Notes: generated by a model from the sequence alone, not told the origin. Numbered from the stretch's first letter, positions 43,908 through 53,337 are shown. The stretch is DNA of 64,000 nucleotides from Marinisporobacter balticus (GCF_004345705.1 NZ_SLWV01000001.1:259362-323361), one strand, 5' to 3'. A program made the numbers and translations.

Positions 43908-45296
43908 TCAACAACTACCTATATTTTCTTGTTTCTCATTCCTATTTTCTTTTAATCCTATATAACCATATAACATTGTAATCATAGGCGATAAATAACA
44001 TAATACAGTATAAATTCCATATTCGGTTGCACCTACCCCTGTTATAGCAGTAATAATAATCGCATTTACATTCCAAGGGATTAATGGGGCTATGGTTGTG
44101 CCTGTATCTGCAATGCTTCTTGCAAGAGTAGTTTTTCTTATTCCTAATTCCTTATATTTACTTTTTAAAAACTTCCCTGGTAATAGGATCCCTACTGTCT
44201 GGTCGCAAGTAACAGTAGTTAAAACAATACTTAATATACCTGTTGTCGTAATTAATCTACCCTTTGTTTTTATTTTAGAAACCATACAATCTACTATTGG
44301 ATGGATTGTCTTGGTTCCTTCTAATACACTATTTAAAGCAATAGCACCTATAATAATGAGTATTACCTCCAACATAGGGATCATACCACCACCTCTTAAC
44401 ACACTATCCAATTGATTTATCCCAGTATTCGACTTATATCCTAATAAAAGAACTCCTAGGATTTCTTTTATTTGCATTTGCTGTAAAAAATAACAAATCC
44501 CCATACCACTAACCAAGCCGAATGTCATGTTGGGTATAATTTTTATACCAAATATAGCAAGCACCACCATCACAATTGGAAAAGCTAACAGTATTGGTAA
44601 TAAAAAAAAAGTCTGGCTAATATTTCTTTGATATGTATTCAATGTTACAAGATCAATCTCTGCTGCATAGTTTCTTCCTAGTATATAATAAATGATTCCG
44701 CTAAGAACCACTGCAGGAATCAATGTAACTAACGTATGTCTAAAAAACGCCTTATATTTCACTTCTGTTATTTGAATCGTAAGATTCACCAATGCACTAA
44801 TAGGCGAAAGCTTATCTGCTATAAATGCGCCCGAAATAATTGTCCCTAAAAGCAGAGGCGTAGGAATTAGTAATCCTTTTCCGATTCCAAGTAAGGCTAC
44901 ACCAATGGTGCTAATAGTTCCAAAAGCCGTCCCCATGACAAAAGAGATCACTGCAGTGATAAAAAAACATGCAAGTACATAATTAATATGCCCCATATAT
45001 TCAAATCCATAATAAATCATAGTAGGTACAACTCCTGAGGCAATCCAAATAGATATCATCCCTCCCATTAACAATACAATTACATATACAGTTGAACAAT
45101 CCTTAATCCCTTTCCAAATCATATCCATTAAGCAATAAAAAGAAAAACCATCCATCCTCAACAAAATAACCGAAAAAACTAATCCTACAAAAAAACCATA
45201 AAACAAAGGAATACTCTTTATAATACAAAAAGCAATTGCACTCATGCTTACCATAAGCATCATACATGTGAGCTTAGATATTTTGTTATTTTTCAT
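43908..45296 (-). CDS. Na+/H+ antiporter, NhaC family
   Basis: 462 residues with about eleven to twelve membrane segments. Typical NhaC blocks are GMISIWIASGVVPTMIYYG, SFVMGTAFGTISTIGVALLGIG, LLLGTIISGAFIADKLSPISAL and TTVTCDQTVGILLPGKFLKSKYKELGI. It would extrude Na+ (or exchange malate/lactate in some members) for protons. GGAGG precedes the ATG by five bases. It has a terminator upstream (closing the ATPase gene) and one downstream. NhaC members differ in substrate, so sodium/proton is the family default and not proven. Confidence 0.9.
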   Translation of the reverse strand: MKNNKISKLTCMMLMVSMSAIAFCIIKSIPLFYGFFVGLVFSVILLRMDGFSFYCLMDMIWKGIKDCSTVYVIVLLMGGMISIWIASGVVPTMIYYGFEYMGHINYVLACFFITAVISFVMGTAFGTISTIGVALLGIGKGLLIPTPLLLGTIISGAFIADKLSPISALVNLTIQITEVKYKAFFRHTLVTLIPAVVLSGIIYYILGRNYAAEIDLVTLNTYQRNISQTFFLLPILLAFPIVMVVLAIFGIKIIPNMTFGLVSGMGICYFLQQMQIKEILGVLLLGYKSNTGINQLDSVLRGGGMIPMLEVILIIIGAIALNSVLEGTKTIHPIVDCMVSKIKTKGRLITTTGILSIVLTTVTCDQTVGILLPGKFLKSKYKELGIRKTTLARSIADTGTTIAPLIPWNVNAIIITAITGVGATEYGIYTVLCYLSPMITMLYGYIGLKENRNEKQENIGSC

Positions 45297-45351
45297 ACTG
45301 CCTCCTATAATTCTTTTTTTTACTTATATGTTAAATTATACTATATAAATT

Positions 45352-45376
45352 TAAAAAAGGACTTTCCAGTCCTAAA
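45352..45376 (-). terminator. intrinsic terminator of the PRK06851-type gene
   Basis: AGGACT-TTCC-AGTCCT, six perfect pairs, minus-strand T6 after it. Confidence 0.75.
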
Positions 45377-45382
45377 ATATTT

Positions 45383-46480
45383 TTACTTTATTATTTCTTT
45401 CGCATATACCAATATACTTTTCATTATTTTTTCTCTCAAATCATCTACTTCTTTAAAATTCATATTAGAAACATATGATTTTTCTAAACTATCATGCTCT
45501 TTTTTTGCTTTTGTTATATTTGCAATTCCTGCGCGGATTAAATTTTCTATGAATGCTTTATCTTCCTCTAATGCATCTACATACATATCTAAAATTTCTT
45601 GTTTCATAAATGTGTCAAATGTGATTTTTTTATAGTACGTATGGGCATACTTGTCACTAGTTGTAATGGCAATACTTAATTTAGGGATAATGATTGTCTC
45701 GATATTCCTTTCATCTAATGGCTCATGATAAGCTTCTATATACAATCCTTTTTTTATTCCTTCATCTACAATACCCTTTATAAATCTTGAAATTCCTTTT
45801 ACGTAAGAACCATCCACATAGTATATGTTCTTCATGGTTCCAACAATTGTTTCATAATAATCCACTAATCCATTAGGGGATAATGCACTCCCAAATAAAT
45901 GTCTAACTTTTCCTTCTTGCTGTGCATCATTTAATGAACCATATATTTCTTTCTTCAACACCCTTGAAGATTGATTTACACTTCCATGATCTAATGCTTC
46001 TTCATAAATTTCTTCTACATCATCTCTTACAGATTTTGCTGCAGCAAAGAATTTATAAGCTCTTTTGAACCGTTTTCCAATTTCCGAAGTAACTTTTATG
46101 ATCTCTTCTTTATTCTTTAATATCCCCATTTCATTCCAAAATTCTCCAAAATTAAGTATAACATCTACAGCGCCTGGATATTTAGGGTCCACTACATGTG
46201 GTGCTGTACCATCAATAATAGCAATCTTCAAATCCTGTATTACGATACCATCTAAAGAATTGTTATCTGACGAACATTGATGAAACTCCACATCATATCC
46301 CTTTTCTAATATTTCAAAAGCTACTTTTTTCATGAATGAAGATTTTCCTACTCCTGGTCCACCTTTTATAATAAATAATTTATTCGCATCCGTACTAATA
46401 ATGTTATCATAATAAGAATAAAATCCTTTTGCTGTGTTACCTCCTGGAAAAACTTTTTTAATTGCCCCCTGTTTACCCAT
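45383..46480 (-). CDS. PRK06851-type P-loop ATPase
   Basis: About 365 residues from ATG 46478-46480; 17 extra codons upstream have only a GGGAG-type SD within them. The protein has two repeats of a P-loop domain. The first has an intact Walker A, IIKGGPGVGKSSFMKKVAFEI (about 36-56), and CSSDNNSLDGIVI. In the second the expected KGEPGTGKST is replaced by VDGSYVKGISRFI, yet the downstream EAYHEPLDERNIETIIIPKLSIAITTSD remains, so only one site should bind nucleotide. The family has no proven role. It is divergent from the sensor kinase gene and upstream of nhaC. Confidence 0.75.
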   Translation of the reverse strand: MGKQGAIKKVFPGGNTAKGFYSYYDNIISTDANKLFIIKGGPGVGKSSFMKKVAFEILEKGYDVEFHQCSSDNNSLDGIVIQDLKIAIIDGTAPHVVDPKYPGAVDVILNFGEFWNEMGILKNKEEIIKVTSEIGKRFKRAYKFFAAAKSVRDDVEEIYEEALDHGSVNQSSRVLKKEIYGSLNDAQQEGKVRHLFGSALSPNGLVDYYETIVGTMKNIYYVDGSYVKGISRFIKGIVDEGIKKGLYIEAYHEPLDERNIETIIIPKLSIAITTSDKYAHTYYKKITFDTFMKQEILDMYVDALEEDKAFIENLIRAGIANITKAKKEHDSLEKSYVSNMNFKEVDDLREKIMKSILVYAKEIIK

Positions 46481-46659
46481 ATAGTATATATACTCCCTTC
46501 TAACTGATTTAAATATCACATGTACTATCATTCTATTTTTTTATTTTTTTTTTGTGCCTGTACCTTTTAGAAAATATCAAAAAAATTTTGAAACTAATTG
46601 TGATCAGTTTCATTTTGCTATACAATAATTTTTATAAGACAAAAGCGTTGGAGGAAACT

Positions 46660-47901
46660 ATGCGTAGCATTAAAAAGTATATTATACTTATTTTATCTGT
46701 TACTTTATTTGGTGAGATATATTTTTATCCTTTTCACAATTTACTGAGATTTTCTGCTGGAATTATTGTATTAAATTTAGCTATCCTAATTGATGAAGAT
46801 CTCTCCCCTTTTTCAATATCTTTTTTTTCTGGGATCGCAGTTTTTTTTGTTAGGTGTCTCATTTATATATTGTTTACTTCTATGCCTTTTGGAGAAATTC
46901 TCTCTCTTCATTTTCCATCCATCATCTATTATATTTTATATGGTTTTTTTGCATTCACTACAAATATTCGAAAATATAAAAACCAATTTATTATGCCCAT
47001 TATTATTTTGGCTTTTACAGATATCATTAGTAATATATTTGAAATTATTATAAGATCTCAAACATTTACACTACGTATTATCCAAATAACCGTACTCGTT
47101 GGATTAGCAAGAAGTATTATCGCTTATTTTATTTATCTCCTCTATAAAAAGCAAGAATTATTCCTATTGACACGAGAACATCAAAAGCGCTACAGTCAAT
47201 TAAATATATTAATTTCTGACATCCAAGCTGAAATGTTTTATTTGAAAAAATCTACGCATGATATAGAATCTGTTATGCGTAAAAGCTATCAATTATACGA
47301 GACCCATAAGCAGGATAAGATTTTAAAACAAAAAACCTTAGATATTGCAAGAGAAATACACGAAATTAAAAAAGATTATTACAGAGTATTAAATGGATTT
47401 GAAAGTTTCTTAAAAACATTTGAAAAAAATGGTACAATGATGTTATCGGATATGCTTGTAATTATACGTGAAAACACAAATAGAAATCTTAAGGAAAATA
47501 ATAACGACCTATCTGTAAGTTTTGATTTTAAAAATGATTTTCAACTTCAGAAATATTATCATTTGTTTACAGTTTTAAATAATCTCATTATAAATGCCAT
47601 CGATGCTTGTAAAAGTAAGGGATTGATTAAAATTATACAAGAAGATGATCTAAACAATATTATTTTTTATGTAAAAGACACAGGTGAAGGAATACCAGAG
47701 GATATGTTAGCCTATATTTTCAACCCTGGGTTTACAACAAAGTATAATGCTACATCAGGTGAACCTTCTACAGGAATAGGTCTTTCTCATGTTAAAAATA
47801 TTGTTGATGAATTTCATGGTAATATCGAGGTTACATCACGTTTAAATGAAGGTACTACTTTTAAAATAATTATACCAAAAAATTCTTTGATTGGGTGGTA
47901 A
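46660..47901 (+). CDS. GlnK-like membrane sensor histidine kinase
   Basis: About 413 residues from an ATG behind TTGGAGGAAACT; an upstream 36-codon reading is excluded by that SD. Five to six N-terminal membrane segments (to about 170), a long dimerisation helix with the probable phospho-acceptor in YLKKSTHDIESVM, and a GHKL ATPase domain: N box LNNLIINAIDACK, G1 DTGEGIP, FNPGFTTK, G2 STGIGLSHVK. The arrangement matches the GlnK (YcbA) kinase that pairs with GlnL in Bacillus and responds to glutamine supply. Its stop is three bases from the response regulator start. Confidence 0.88.
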   Translation: MRSIKKYIILILSVTLFGEIYFYPFHNLLRFSAGIIVLNLAILIDEDLSPFSISFFSGIAVFFVRCLIYILFTSMPFGEILSLHFPSIIYYILYGFFAFTTNIRKYKNQFIMPIIILAFTDIISNIFEIIIRSQTFTLRIIQITVLVGLARSIIAYFIYLLYKKQELFLLTREHQKRYSQLNILISDIQAEMFYLKKSTHDIESVMRKSYQLYETHKQDKILKQKTLDIAREIHEIKKDYYRVLNGFESFLKTFEKNGTMMLSDMLVIIRENTNRNLKENNNDLSVSFDFKNDFQLQKYYHLFTVLNNLIINAIDACKSKGLIKIIQEDDLNNIIFYVKDTGEGIPEDMLAYIFNPGFTTKYNATSGEPSTGIGLSHVKNIVDEFHGNIEVTSRLNEGTTFKIIIPKNSLIGW

Positions 47902-47904
47902 TTT

Positions 47905-48780
47905 ATGTCAAATACTTTTTTAATTATTGATGATGATATTAATATTCGAAAAATGCTTAAACACTTAATCCTAAAAAACAATTTAGGTAAAGTTTCTGAA
48001 GAGCTAGGTAGTGGAGAGCATGCTCCAGAAGAAATTGTTTTTTATAATCCTGATATTGTTCTCATCGATTTTTTGTTACCTGTAAAAGATGGTATCGAAA
48101 TTATAGATTCTGCAATATCTCTTGGTTATAAAGGTAAATTTATTATGGTTTCTCAGGTAGAAGATGAAAATATGATTACAAAAGCGTATGAAAATGGCAT
48201 TGTATTTTTTATCCATAAACCAATCAATATGATTGAAGCCCTCAATGTAATCAGAGGTGTATGCCATAATATAGAACTTGAAAAATCTGTAATCCTCATT
48301 AAAAATGCTGTATTCAATATTGAAAAATCACAAAATGTTGTATCTACCCCAAATATACATGATCAAATGGTAAATATATTCACAGATATTGGCATCATCG
48401 GTGAATCTGGTAGTAAAGATTTGATGAATGTCGTTGAAAAAATCATATCCTTTAAAAGGAAAAACTTTTCATCCACTTACCAATTGCAAGAAATTTATCA
48501 ACAAATCGCCAACGAAGAAAATGCTACAAAGGACACACATATTAATGCAAGAACCATTGAACAAAGAATCAGAAGAACTATTCTTAAAGCTTTAGAAAAT
48601 ATTGCTGAGTTAGGTAATGATGACTACTATAATATCAAATTCACAGAGTACAGCACGCGTCTATTTGATTTAAAACAAGTAAAGCAAGAAATAAAACATC
48701 TCCATGCGGCTAAAGAAGATCGAGGTAAAATCAATATTAAAAAGTTCATTGAGGGCATGCTTTCAAGACTGAATTTTTAG
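47905..48780 (+). CDS. GlnL-like response regulator (YcbB family)
   Basis: 291 residues: N-terminal receiver with acidic pocket IDDD at residues 8-11, phospho-acceptor D55 in LIDFLLP, and K105 in FIHKP; the C-terminal YcbB domain has the block THINARTIEQRIRRTILKALENIAELG, a DNA-binding helix-rich region. Bacillus GlnL activates glutaminase and glutamine-transport genes. The gene starts three bases after the kinase gene and is followed after about 150 bases by gltS, its likely target. The domain arrangement is inferred from the family. Confidence 0.9.
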   Translation: MSNTFLIIDDDINIRKMLKHLILKNNLGKVSEELGSGEHAPEEIVFYNPDIVLIDFLLPVKDGIEIIDSAISLGYKGKFIMVSQVEDENMITKAYENGIVFFIHKPINMIEALNVIRGVCHNIELEKSVILIKNAVFNIEKSQNVVSTPNIHDQMVNIFTDIGIIGESGSKDLMNVVEKIISFKRKNFSSTYQLQEIYQQIANEENATKDTHINARTIEQRIRRTILKALENIAELGNDDYYNIKFTEYSTRLFDLKQVKQEIKHLHAAKEDRGKINIKKFIEGMLSRLNF

Positions 48781-48792
48781 AATAATGACAGT

Positions 48793-48815
48793 CATTTTGC
48801 ATCGTTTGCGAAATG
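48793..48815. promoter_or_regulatory. operator-like imperfect palindrome upstream of gltS
   Basis: CATTTTGCA-TCGTT-TGCGAAATG: nine-base arms with one mismatch, 12 bases after the response-regulator stop. It is the only such dyad between the regulator and gltS and could be the GlnL-like binding site. It lacks a T-run and so is not a terminator. Confidence 0.4.
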
Positions 48816-48885
48816 TTGAATTATAAAAACTTAATTTGTAACATTGGGTTGTAATCTGTCGGATCACGTAGCACCTCCTGTACAA

Positions 48886-48905
48886 TTGACTTGTAAACGC
48901 TTTCA
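48886..48905 (+). promoter_or_regulatory. CRE (CcpA site) overlapping a -35 upstream of gltS
   Basis: TGTAAACGCTTTCA (48892-48905) is an exact match to the CRE consensus TGWAARCGYTWNCW. It abuts TTGACT (48886-48891), a -35 candidate. The -10 is unclear (AAAACT at 17 bases). CcpA bound here would block the promoter, so gltS would be subject to catabolite repression. Confidence 0.75.
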
Positions 48906-48936
48906 TACAAAACTAATTTATAGGAGGTATATGCAC

Positions 48937-50136
48937 ATGATATTAGAATTAGATATGATTCAAGCAGTAGCACTTGCAGTTGTAGTTTTATTAGTAGGTA
49001 AGTTTATTAGAAAGAAGGTTGACTTTTTAGAAAGATTCTGTATTCCATCGCCTGTTATAGGTGGCGTAATTTTCGCTGTTCTTGCATTAATATTAAAACA
49101 AACCGGAACAATGATATTTGAGATGGATATGACACTAAAAGGTGTTTTAATGACTGCCTTCTTTACAACAGTTGGTTTTACAGCTAGTCTTAAATTATTA
49201 AAAAAAGGTGGACTTCAAGTTGGCTTATTCCTTGGAATAGCAGTAGTTCTTGTAGCACTTCAAAATGTTTTAGGCGTTAGTTTAGCAAAGGTTTTCAACT
49301 TAGATACACTTATCGGTCTTTCAACTGGTTCTACACCTATGACTGGTGGTCACGGAACAAGTGGTGCCTTTGGACCTTTATTTGAAGAAGCTGGTGCAGT
49401 TGGTGCAACTACAGTAGCAATGGCTTCTGCAACATTTGGTTTAATTACAGGTAGTATGTTAGGTGGTCCAATCGCAAAAAGATTAATTGACAAACACAAT
49501 CTTTTAGCTAAGTCATCAAAATCAGAAGTTACGCAAGAAAGCGCACAACTAGAACAGAAAGAATCTAAAGAATTAATTCCAAACAACTTTGCATCGGCAG
49601 CATTCCAAATCATCATAGCGATGGGACTTGGAACAATTATTTCAAGCTTACTGCAAAAGGCAGGCTGGACTCTCCCTTCTTATATCGGTGCAATGTTTGC
49701 AGCAGCAATTATGAGAAACATCTCTGATGTTACAAATGCATATGAAACACCAAACACTGAAATTGATTTATTGGGAAATATTTCATTATCTCTTTTTTTA
49801 TCAATGGCATTGATGGGATTAAAATTATGGCAACTTGCTGATTTAGCAATTCCAATGCTTGTAATGTTAATTGCACAAACAGTACTTATGGCAGTATTTG
49901 CATATTTTGTAACCTTTAATATAATGGGAAGAGATTATCAAGCAGCAGTTTTAGCTGGTGGACACTGTGGTTTTGGAATGGGTGCTACACCAAATGCAAT
50001 TGCAAACATGGAAGCTATTTCAAGTAATTTTGGACCAGCTCCAGCAGCATTCTTCATCATTCCATTAGTTGGAAGTTTGTTTATCGACTTCTGTAACGCT
50101 GGTATTATTACAACATTTATGAATATATTCCACTAA
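48937..50136 (+). CDS. gltS: sodium/glutamate symporter GltS
   Basis: 399 residues, about ten to twelve helices with the ESS/GltS blocks PSPVIGGVIFAVLAL, GSTPMTGGHGTSGAFGP, AMFAAAIMRNISD, LAGGHCGFGMGATPNAIANM and FFIIPLVGSLFIDFCNAGII. It imports glutamate with Na+. The frame runs 31 codons further upstream, but GGAGG nine bases before the ATG at 48937 is decisive. It stands behind a GlnK/GlnL-like pair and a perfect CRE, suggesting combined nitrogen and carbon control of glutamate uptake. Confidence 0.94.
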   Translation: MILELDMIQAVALAVVVLLVGKFIRKKVDFLERFCIPSPVIGGVIFAVLALILKQTGTMIFEMDMTLKGVLMTAFFTTVGFTASLKLLKKGGLQVGLFLGIAVVLVALQNVLGVSLAKVFNLDTLIGLSTGSTPMTGGHGTSGAFGPLFEEAGAVGATTVAMASATFGLITGSMLGGPIAKRLIDKHNLLAKSSKSEVTQESAQLEQKESKELIPNNFASAAFQIIIAMGLGTIISSLLQKAGWTLPSYIGAMFAAAIMRNISDVTNAYETPNTEIDLLGNISLSLFLSMALMGLKLWQLADLAIPMLVMLIAQTVLMAVFAYFVTFNIMGRDYQAAVLAGGHCGFGMGATPNAIANMEAISSNFGPAPAAFFIIPLVGSLFIDFCNAGIITTFMNIFH

Positions 50137-50142
50137 AACGAG

Positions 50143-50170
50143 CGATGGATGTTTATGTCCATCGTTTTTA
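50143..50170 (+). terminator. intrinsic terminator of gltS
   Basis: CGATGGA-TGTTTATG-TCCATCG followed by TTTTTAATC. Confidence 0.88.
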
Positions 50171-50201
50171 ATCTTTGTAAAATCATATATATGCCTATGT
50201 A

Positions 50202-51314
50202 CTATTCCATTAGGCTATTGTACACTTTCAATGTTTCTTCCGATGCCCTCTTCCATGAATATTTTTTGCTATGCGCTAAAGATTTTATACATAATGTTTC
50301 TCCCAATTTAGTATCAATAACCGTATCATAAATCTCTTGGGCAATATTTATAACATCGTATGGATCAATATAGATGCAACTTTCTCCCATAACCTCAGGC
50401 ATAGACGTAACTTTAGATGTTATAATAGGTACTCCACAAGCTGCTGCTTCTAAAGGTGGTAACCCAAACCCTTCATATAAAGATGGATAGACAAATACTT
50501 CACACCCATTATAAAAGAATGGCAATACATTTTTAGGTACAAAACCTGTAAATATAATTTTTTCTTTCAATGATAATTTCTCTAAAAGACTATTTAAACA
50601 TGCATAGTTTTCAGAATACTCTCCTAAAATTACAAGCTTATACTCCTCTTTAAATTCATGTGCAATCATAGAAAATGCCTGAATTAACCTTCTAATATTT
50701 TTTCTTGGACTAATTCCCCCTACAAAAAGTATGAACTTATTGTTTATACCATATTTTTTTGCAATGAGTTTCTTTGATATTTTTTTTTCTATAGGTTTAA
50801 AAATTTCATCCGGTGCATCATAAATTACATTTATTTTTTCTTCAGGAATATCGAAATATCTACTAATTTCATTTTTTGAATGATTAGAGGCAGTTATAAT
50901 CCTATCAGCCTCTTCAATCACTTTTGACGTATGCTTTAAAACGTATTCTAAGTGCAGTTTTTCAATATTTTCTGACATCACATAAGGTATGAGATCTTTT
51001 ACCGTTATAATCAATTTAAAATTTTTATGATCTGGTATATCAATACCATTACTCATATTATGAAAAATATCTATTTCAGTATTATATTTCCGAAAAGGTT
51101 CATGCATCAATTTCCAAAATTCATTTCTTTTTTCCACTTCTTCCTCTTTTTCACTTCTAAACAATCCATAGTTTTCTTCTTTTTCAGGAATAAATAGTAT
51201 ATATTCGTTTTTATGATCTATATTCTTTAAATTTTTAATAATATTACTTGTATAATTTTCCAATCCAGAACCTATATTCCATCTAGCTACCCTAGCATCT
51301 ATACCAATTCTCAT
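50202..51314 (-). CDS. GT4-family glycosyltransferase
   Basis: 370 residues of GT-B fold. N-terminal half: GIDARVARWNIGSGLENYTSNI and DIFHNMSNG. C-terminal half: FILFVGGISPRKNIRRLIQAF, IIFTGFVPKNVLPFFYNGCEVFVYPSLYEGFGLPPLEAAACGVPII, with the EX7E motif (EGFGLPPLE). It transfers a sugar from an activated donor; the acceptor cannot be told, and no polysaccharide cluster is nearby. AAGGAG precedes the ATG. It is a single gene, convergent with gltS. Confidence 0.9.
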   Translation of the reverse strand: MRIGIDARVARWNIGSGLENYTSNIIKNLKNIDHKNEYILFIPEKEENYGLFRSEKEEEVEKRNEFWKLMHEPFRKYNTEIDIFHNMSNGIDIPDHKNFKLIITVKDLIPYVMSENIEKLHLEYVLKHTSKVIEEADRIITASNHSKNEISRYFDIPEEKINVIYDAPDEIFKPIEKKISKKLIAKKYGINNKFILFVGGISPRKNIRRLIQAFSMIAHEFKEEYKLVILGEYSENYACLNSLLEKLSLKEKIIFTGFVPKNVLPFFYNGCEVFVYPSLYEGFGLPPLEAAACGVPIITSKVTSMPEVMGESCIYIDPYDVINIAQEIYDTVIDTKLGETLCIKSLAHSKKYSWKRASEETLKVYNSLME

Positions 51315-51475
51315 GTCATCGGCTCCTTTTATATATATTTCCTTATGTATTTTTCCATTTAATTCTATATTATGAATATGAAAAAGATATGGTTCCTGAT
51401 TTTTCTTCCATCAAAATATAATTTATACAGTATGCTTTATACCTACTATGGAAATACTATTTTAGAGGTGATGGT

Positions 51476-52438
51476 ATGAAAATATTAAAAAAATATATTC
51501 TTTTATTCATGACGATCTGTATGGTTTTTTCTATTGCTTCTTGTACGAAAAAATCCTCAGAACCAAATTCACAGTCTGAAGGCCAACCAAAGCCTTTACC
51601 AAAAACAATAAAAGAAATAGAAAAAGATGTATTAAAAATTATGCATCAAGCAGACCTAGCGCCTTACTTTCAAAGGGTTATTGTAGAAACGAAGGAAATT
51701 GAAGAGCAAAAAAAGTCAAAAAAAATGGAAATGGAGATGCTTACTAAAAATAATGAAAATGCAAGCAAGCAACCTGAATCCTCTAATGGTGAACAAGAAA
51801 AACCAAAACCTATGACCATCGACGAAAGTATCCTTACAGAATTACTTAAAAGAGAAAAGGTATCTTCTGATGAAAATCAAGTAGCCAAACCGCCTAAAGA
51901 TATTTCAGAAGTATGGAAAAGTGTCAATACAACCATTATAGGCATACACAATAAATGGAATGTATTAGAACCTTTACTAACAGAACAAAGTGTTTCACCT
52001 GAAGTTATTGCAGGTTTTGAAGAAACATTAGATGCATTGACCACCTATGGTATTGAAAAAAATTATATAGCTACCCTTAGTACTGCTAATAATCTTACGT
52101 CTTATTTACCGAAATTTATGCCTTATTTTAAAAAAGAAATTCCACCTACAGTATTTACACTAAAATATCTTACAAGAAACGTAGTTTTAAATGCAGCCAT
52201 AAATGATTATGATGTTGCACAGAAAAGTTTAGACAAAATTAAAGAACAAGGACAAAGTATAAAATCTGATCTCATAGAAAATAAAGCAAAATCTACAGCA
52301 GATAAGTTTGATGCCTCCGTAATCAATTTGCAAAAATCTATTGATAAAAAGGACTTAAATCTTATTCGGATCAATGCTAGTATTGTTATGAAAAACATCA
52401 TGCTGATGATAGATGACTTAGCTAAATCTATGGCATAA
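51476..52438 (+). CDS. unrecognised lipoprotein
   Basis: 320 residues. The signal peptide LLFMTICMVFSIASC ends in the lipobox IASC (C about residue 23), then a Ser/Gln/Pro-rich linker and a helical domain with repeated amphipathic helices (TIKEIEKDVLKIMHQADLAPY, SEVWKSVNTTIIGIHNKWNVLEPLL, DKFDASVINLQKSIDKKDLN). I do not recognise a family, though the repeated helical composition suits a periplasm-facing bundle. AGAGGTGATGGT precedes the ATG. It is divergent from the glycosyltransferase gene and convergent with nadE. Confidence 0.7.
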   Translation: MKILKKYILLFMTICMVFSIASCTKKSSEPNSQSEGQPKPLPKTIKEIEKDVLKIMHQADLAPYFQRVIVETKEIEEQKKSKKMEMEMLTKNNENASKQPESSNGEQEKPKPMTIDESILTELLKREKVSSDENQVAKPPKDISEVWKSVNTTIIGIHNKWNVLEPLLTEQSVSPEVIAGFEETLDALTTYGIEKNYIATLSTANNLTSYLPKFMPYFKKEIPPTVFTLKYLTRNVVLNAAINDYDVAQKSLDKIKEQGQSIKSDLIENKAKSTADKFDASVINLQKSIDKKDLNLIRINASIVMKNIMLMIDDLAKSMA

Positions 52439-52444
52439 TAAAAA

Positions 52445-52532
52445 ACAGGAACAATAGAGAGAGGTCTTTAAGATACTTGCCACTTAGTATTTCGGACTCA
52501 TTCCTAAAACTTCGCTTTCTCTATTGTCCTGT
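52445..52532. other. 88-base structured element between convergent genes
   Basis: Outer arms 52445-52460 (one bulge) and 52518-52532 pair almost perfectly: ACAGGA-CAATAGAGA. About 57 bases lie inside, with a further five-pair hairpin (ATACT...AGTAT on the minus strand). On the minus strand T6 follows the outer stem, so it can end the nadE transcript; the size and inner structure exceed those of a simple terminator. Confidence 0.55.
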
Positions 52533-52581
52533 ACAACATTATTATTTGTTATATAAAAAATATTATTCATTATATTATCAT

Positions 52582-53337
52582 TTAAAAAACGAGTGGTTTT
52601 TCAGGCATTTTTCTTTTATGTTCTGAACGGATATGTAATTTTTCAATAATTTCCTTATCTCTTTGTGGAATATCTTTTCCCGCTACCAAATCGTCCACAC
52701 AATCATAGGTGGTTCCCATTTCCTTCTCATCTGTCTGTCCTTCCCAAAGACCTGCTGACGGAGGTCTTTTTAATACACTTTCTGCTACACCAAGGTATCT
52801 AGCCCATTCATATACCTCTCTCTTTTGTAAATTTGCAATAGGCATGATATCTACACCACCATCTCCATACTTTGTAAAATATCCAGTATATACTTCTGCA
52901 GCATTATCTGTTCCTACAACAAGATAGTTCAGTGAATTTGCCACACAATAAATAGTACTCATTCTAAGTCTTGCTCTTAAATTTGCATCACTTAATCTAA
53001 AATTATTGTCATTAAATAAGTCTTCTGTTTTCATGATATTTACAATATTATCCAACAGCGCATTATGTACATCACTCAGTTCAATTTCAATGTGCTTGAT
53101 GCCACATCCCTTTGCAACTTTTAGTGCATCTTCCTTATCCTCAGGATTACTTTTACAAGGTAGAATAACCCCTAAAGAATTCTCCGGAAATGCTTTTTTT
53201 ATCAAATAAGCAACCAATGCAGAATCGATTCCTCCTGATATACCTACTACTAATCCTTTTGTTTTAGACTGTTCCACCATTTCTCTGAGCCAATGCACTG
53301 TTAAGTCTATTTTTTCTTCTATACTTCTTTTATTCAT
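52582..53337 (-). CDS. nadE: NH3-dependent NAD synthetase
   Basis: 251 residues, the single-domain ammonia-dependent type. The P-loop SGGIDS is at residues 34-39; further signatures are NLRARLRMSTIYCVAN, VVGTDNAAEVYTGYFTKYGDGGVDI and KRPPSAGLWEGQTDE. It turns nicotinate adenine dinucleotide into NAD. The ATG follows AAAGGAGGGA at about 12 bases. The glutaminase domain found in longer NadE is absent, so ammonia must come from elsewhere, consistent with the nitrogen-metabolism neighbours. Confidence 0.96.
   Translation of the reverse strand: MNKRSIEEKIDLTVHWLREMVEQSKTKGLVVGISGGIDSALVAYLIKKAFPENSLGVILPCKSNPEDKEDALKVAKGCGIKHIEIELSDVHNALLDNIVNIMKTEDLFNDNNFRLSDANLRARLRMSTIYCVANSLNYLVVGTDNAAEVYTGYFTKYGDGGVDIMPIANLQKREVYEWARYLGVAESVLKRPPSAGLWEGQTDEKEMGTTYDCVDDLVAGKDIPQRDKEIIEKLHIRSEHKRKMPEKPLVF

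Noticed and set aside
48844..48936. 31-codon N-terminal extension of gltS
   Set aside because: It covers the CRE and promoter region, has no SD, and GGAGG sits just before the internal ATG.
52445..52532. Hammerhead ribozyme resemblance (ATGAGTCCGAAAT on the minus strand with ATACT...AGTATC)
   Set aside because: The core would lack stem II and the CUGAUGA box is altered, so a functional fold is not possible.
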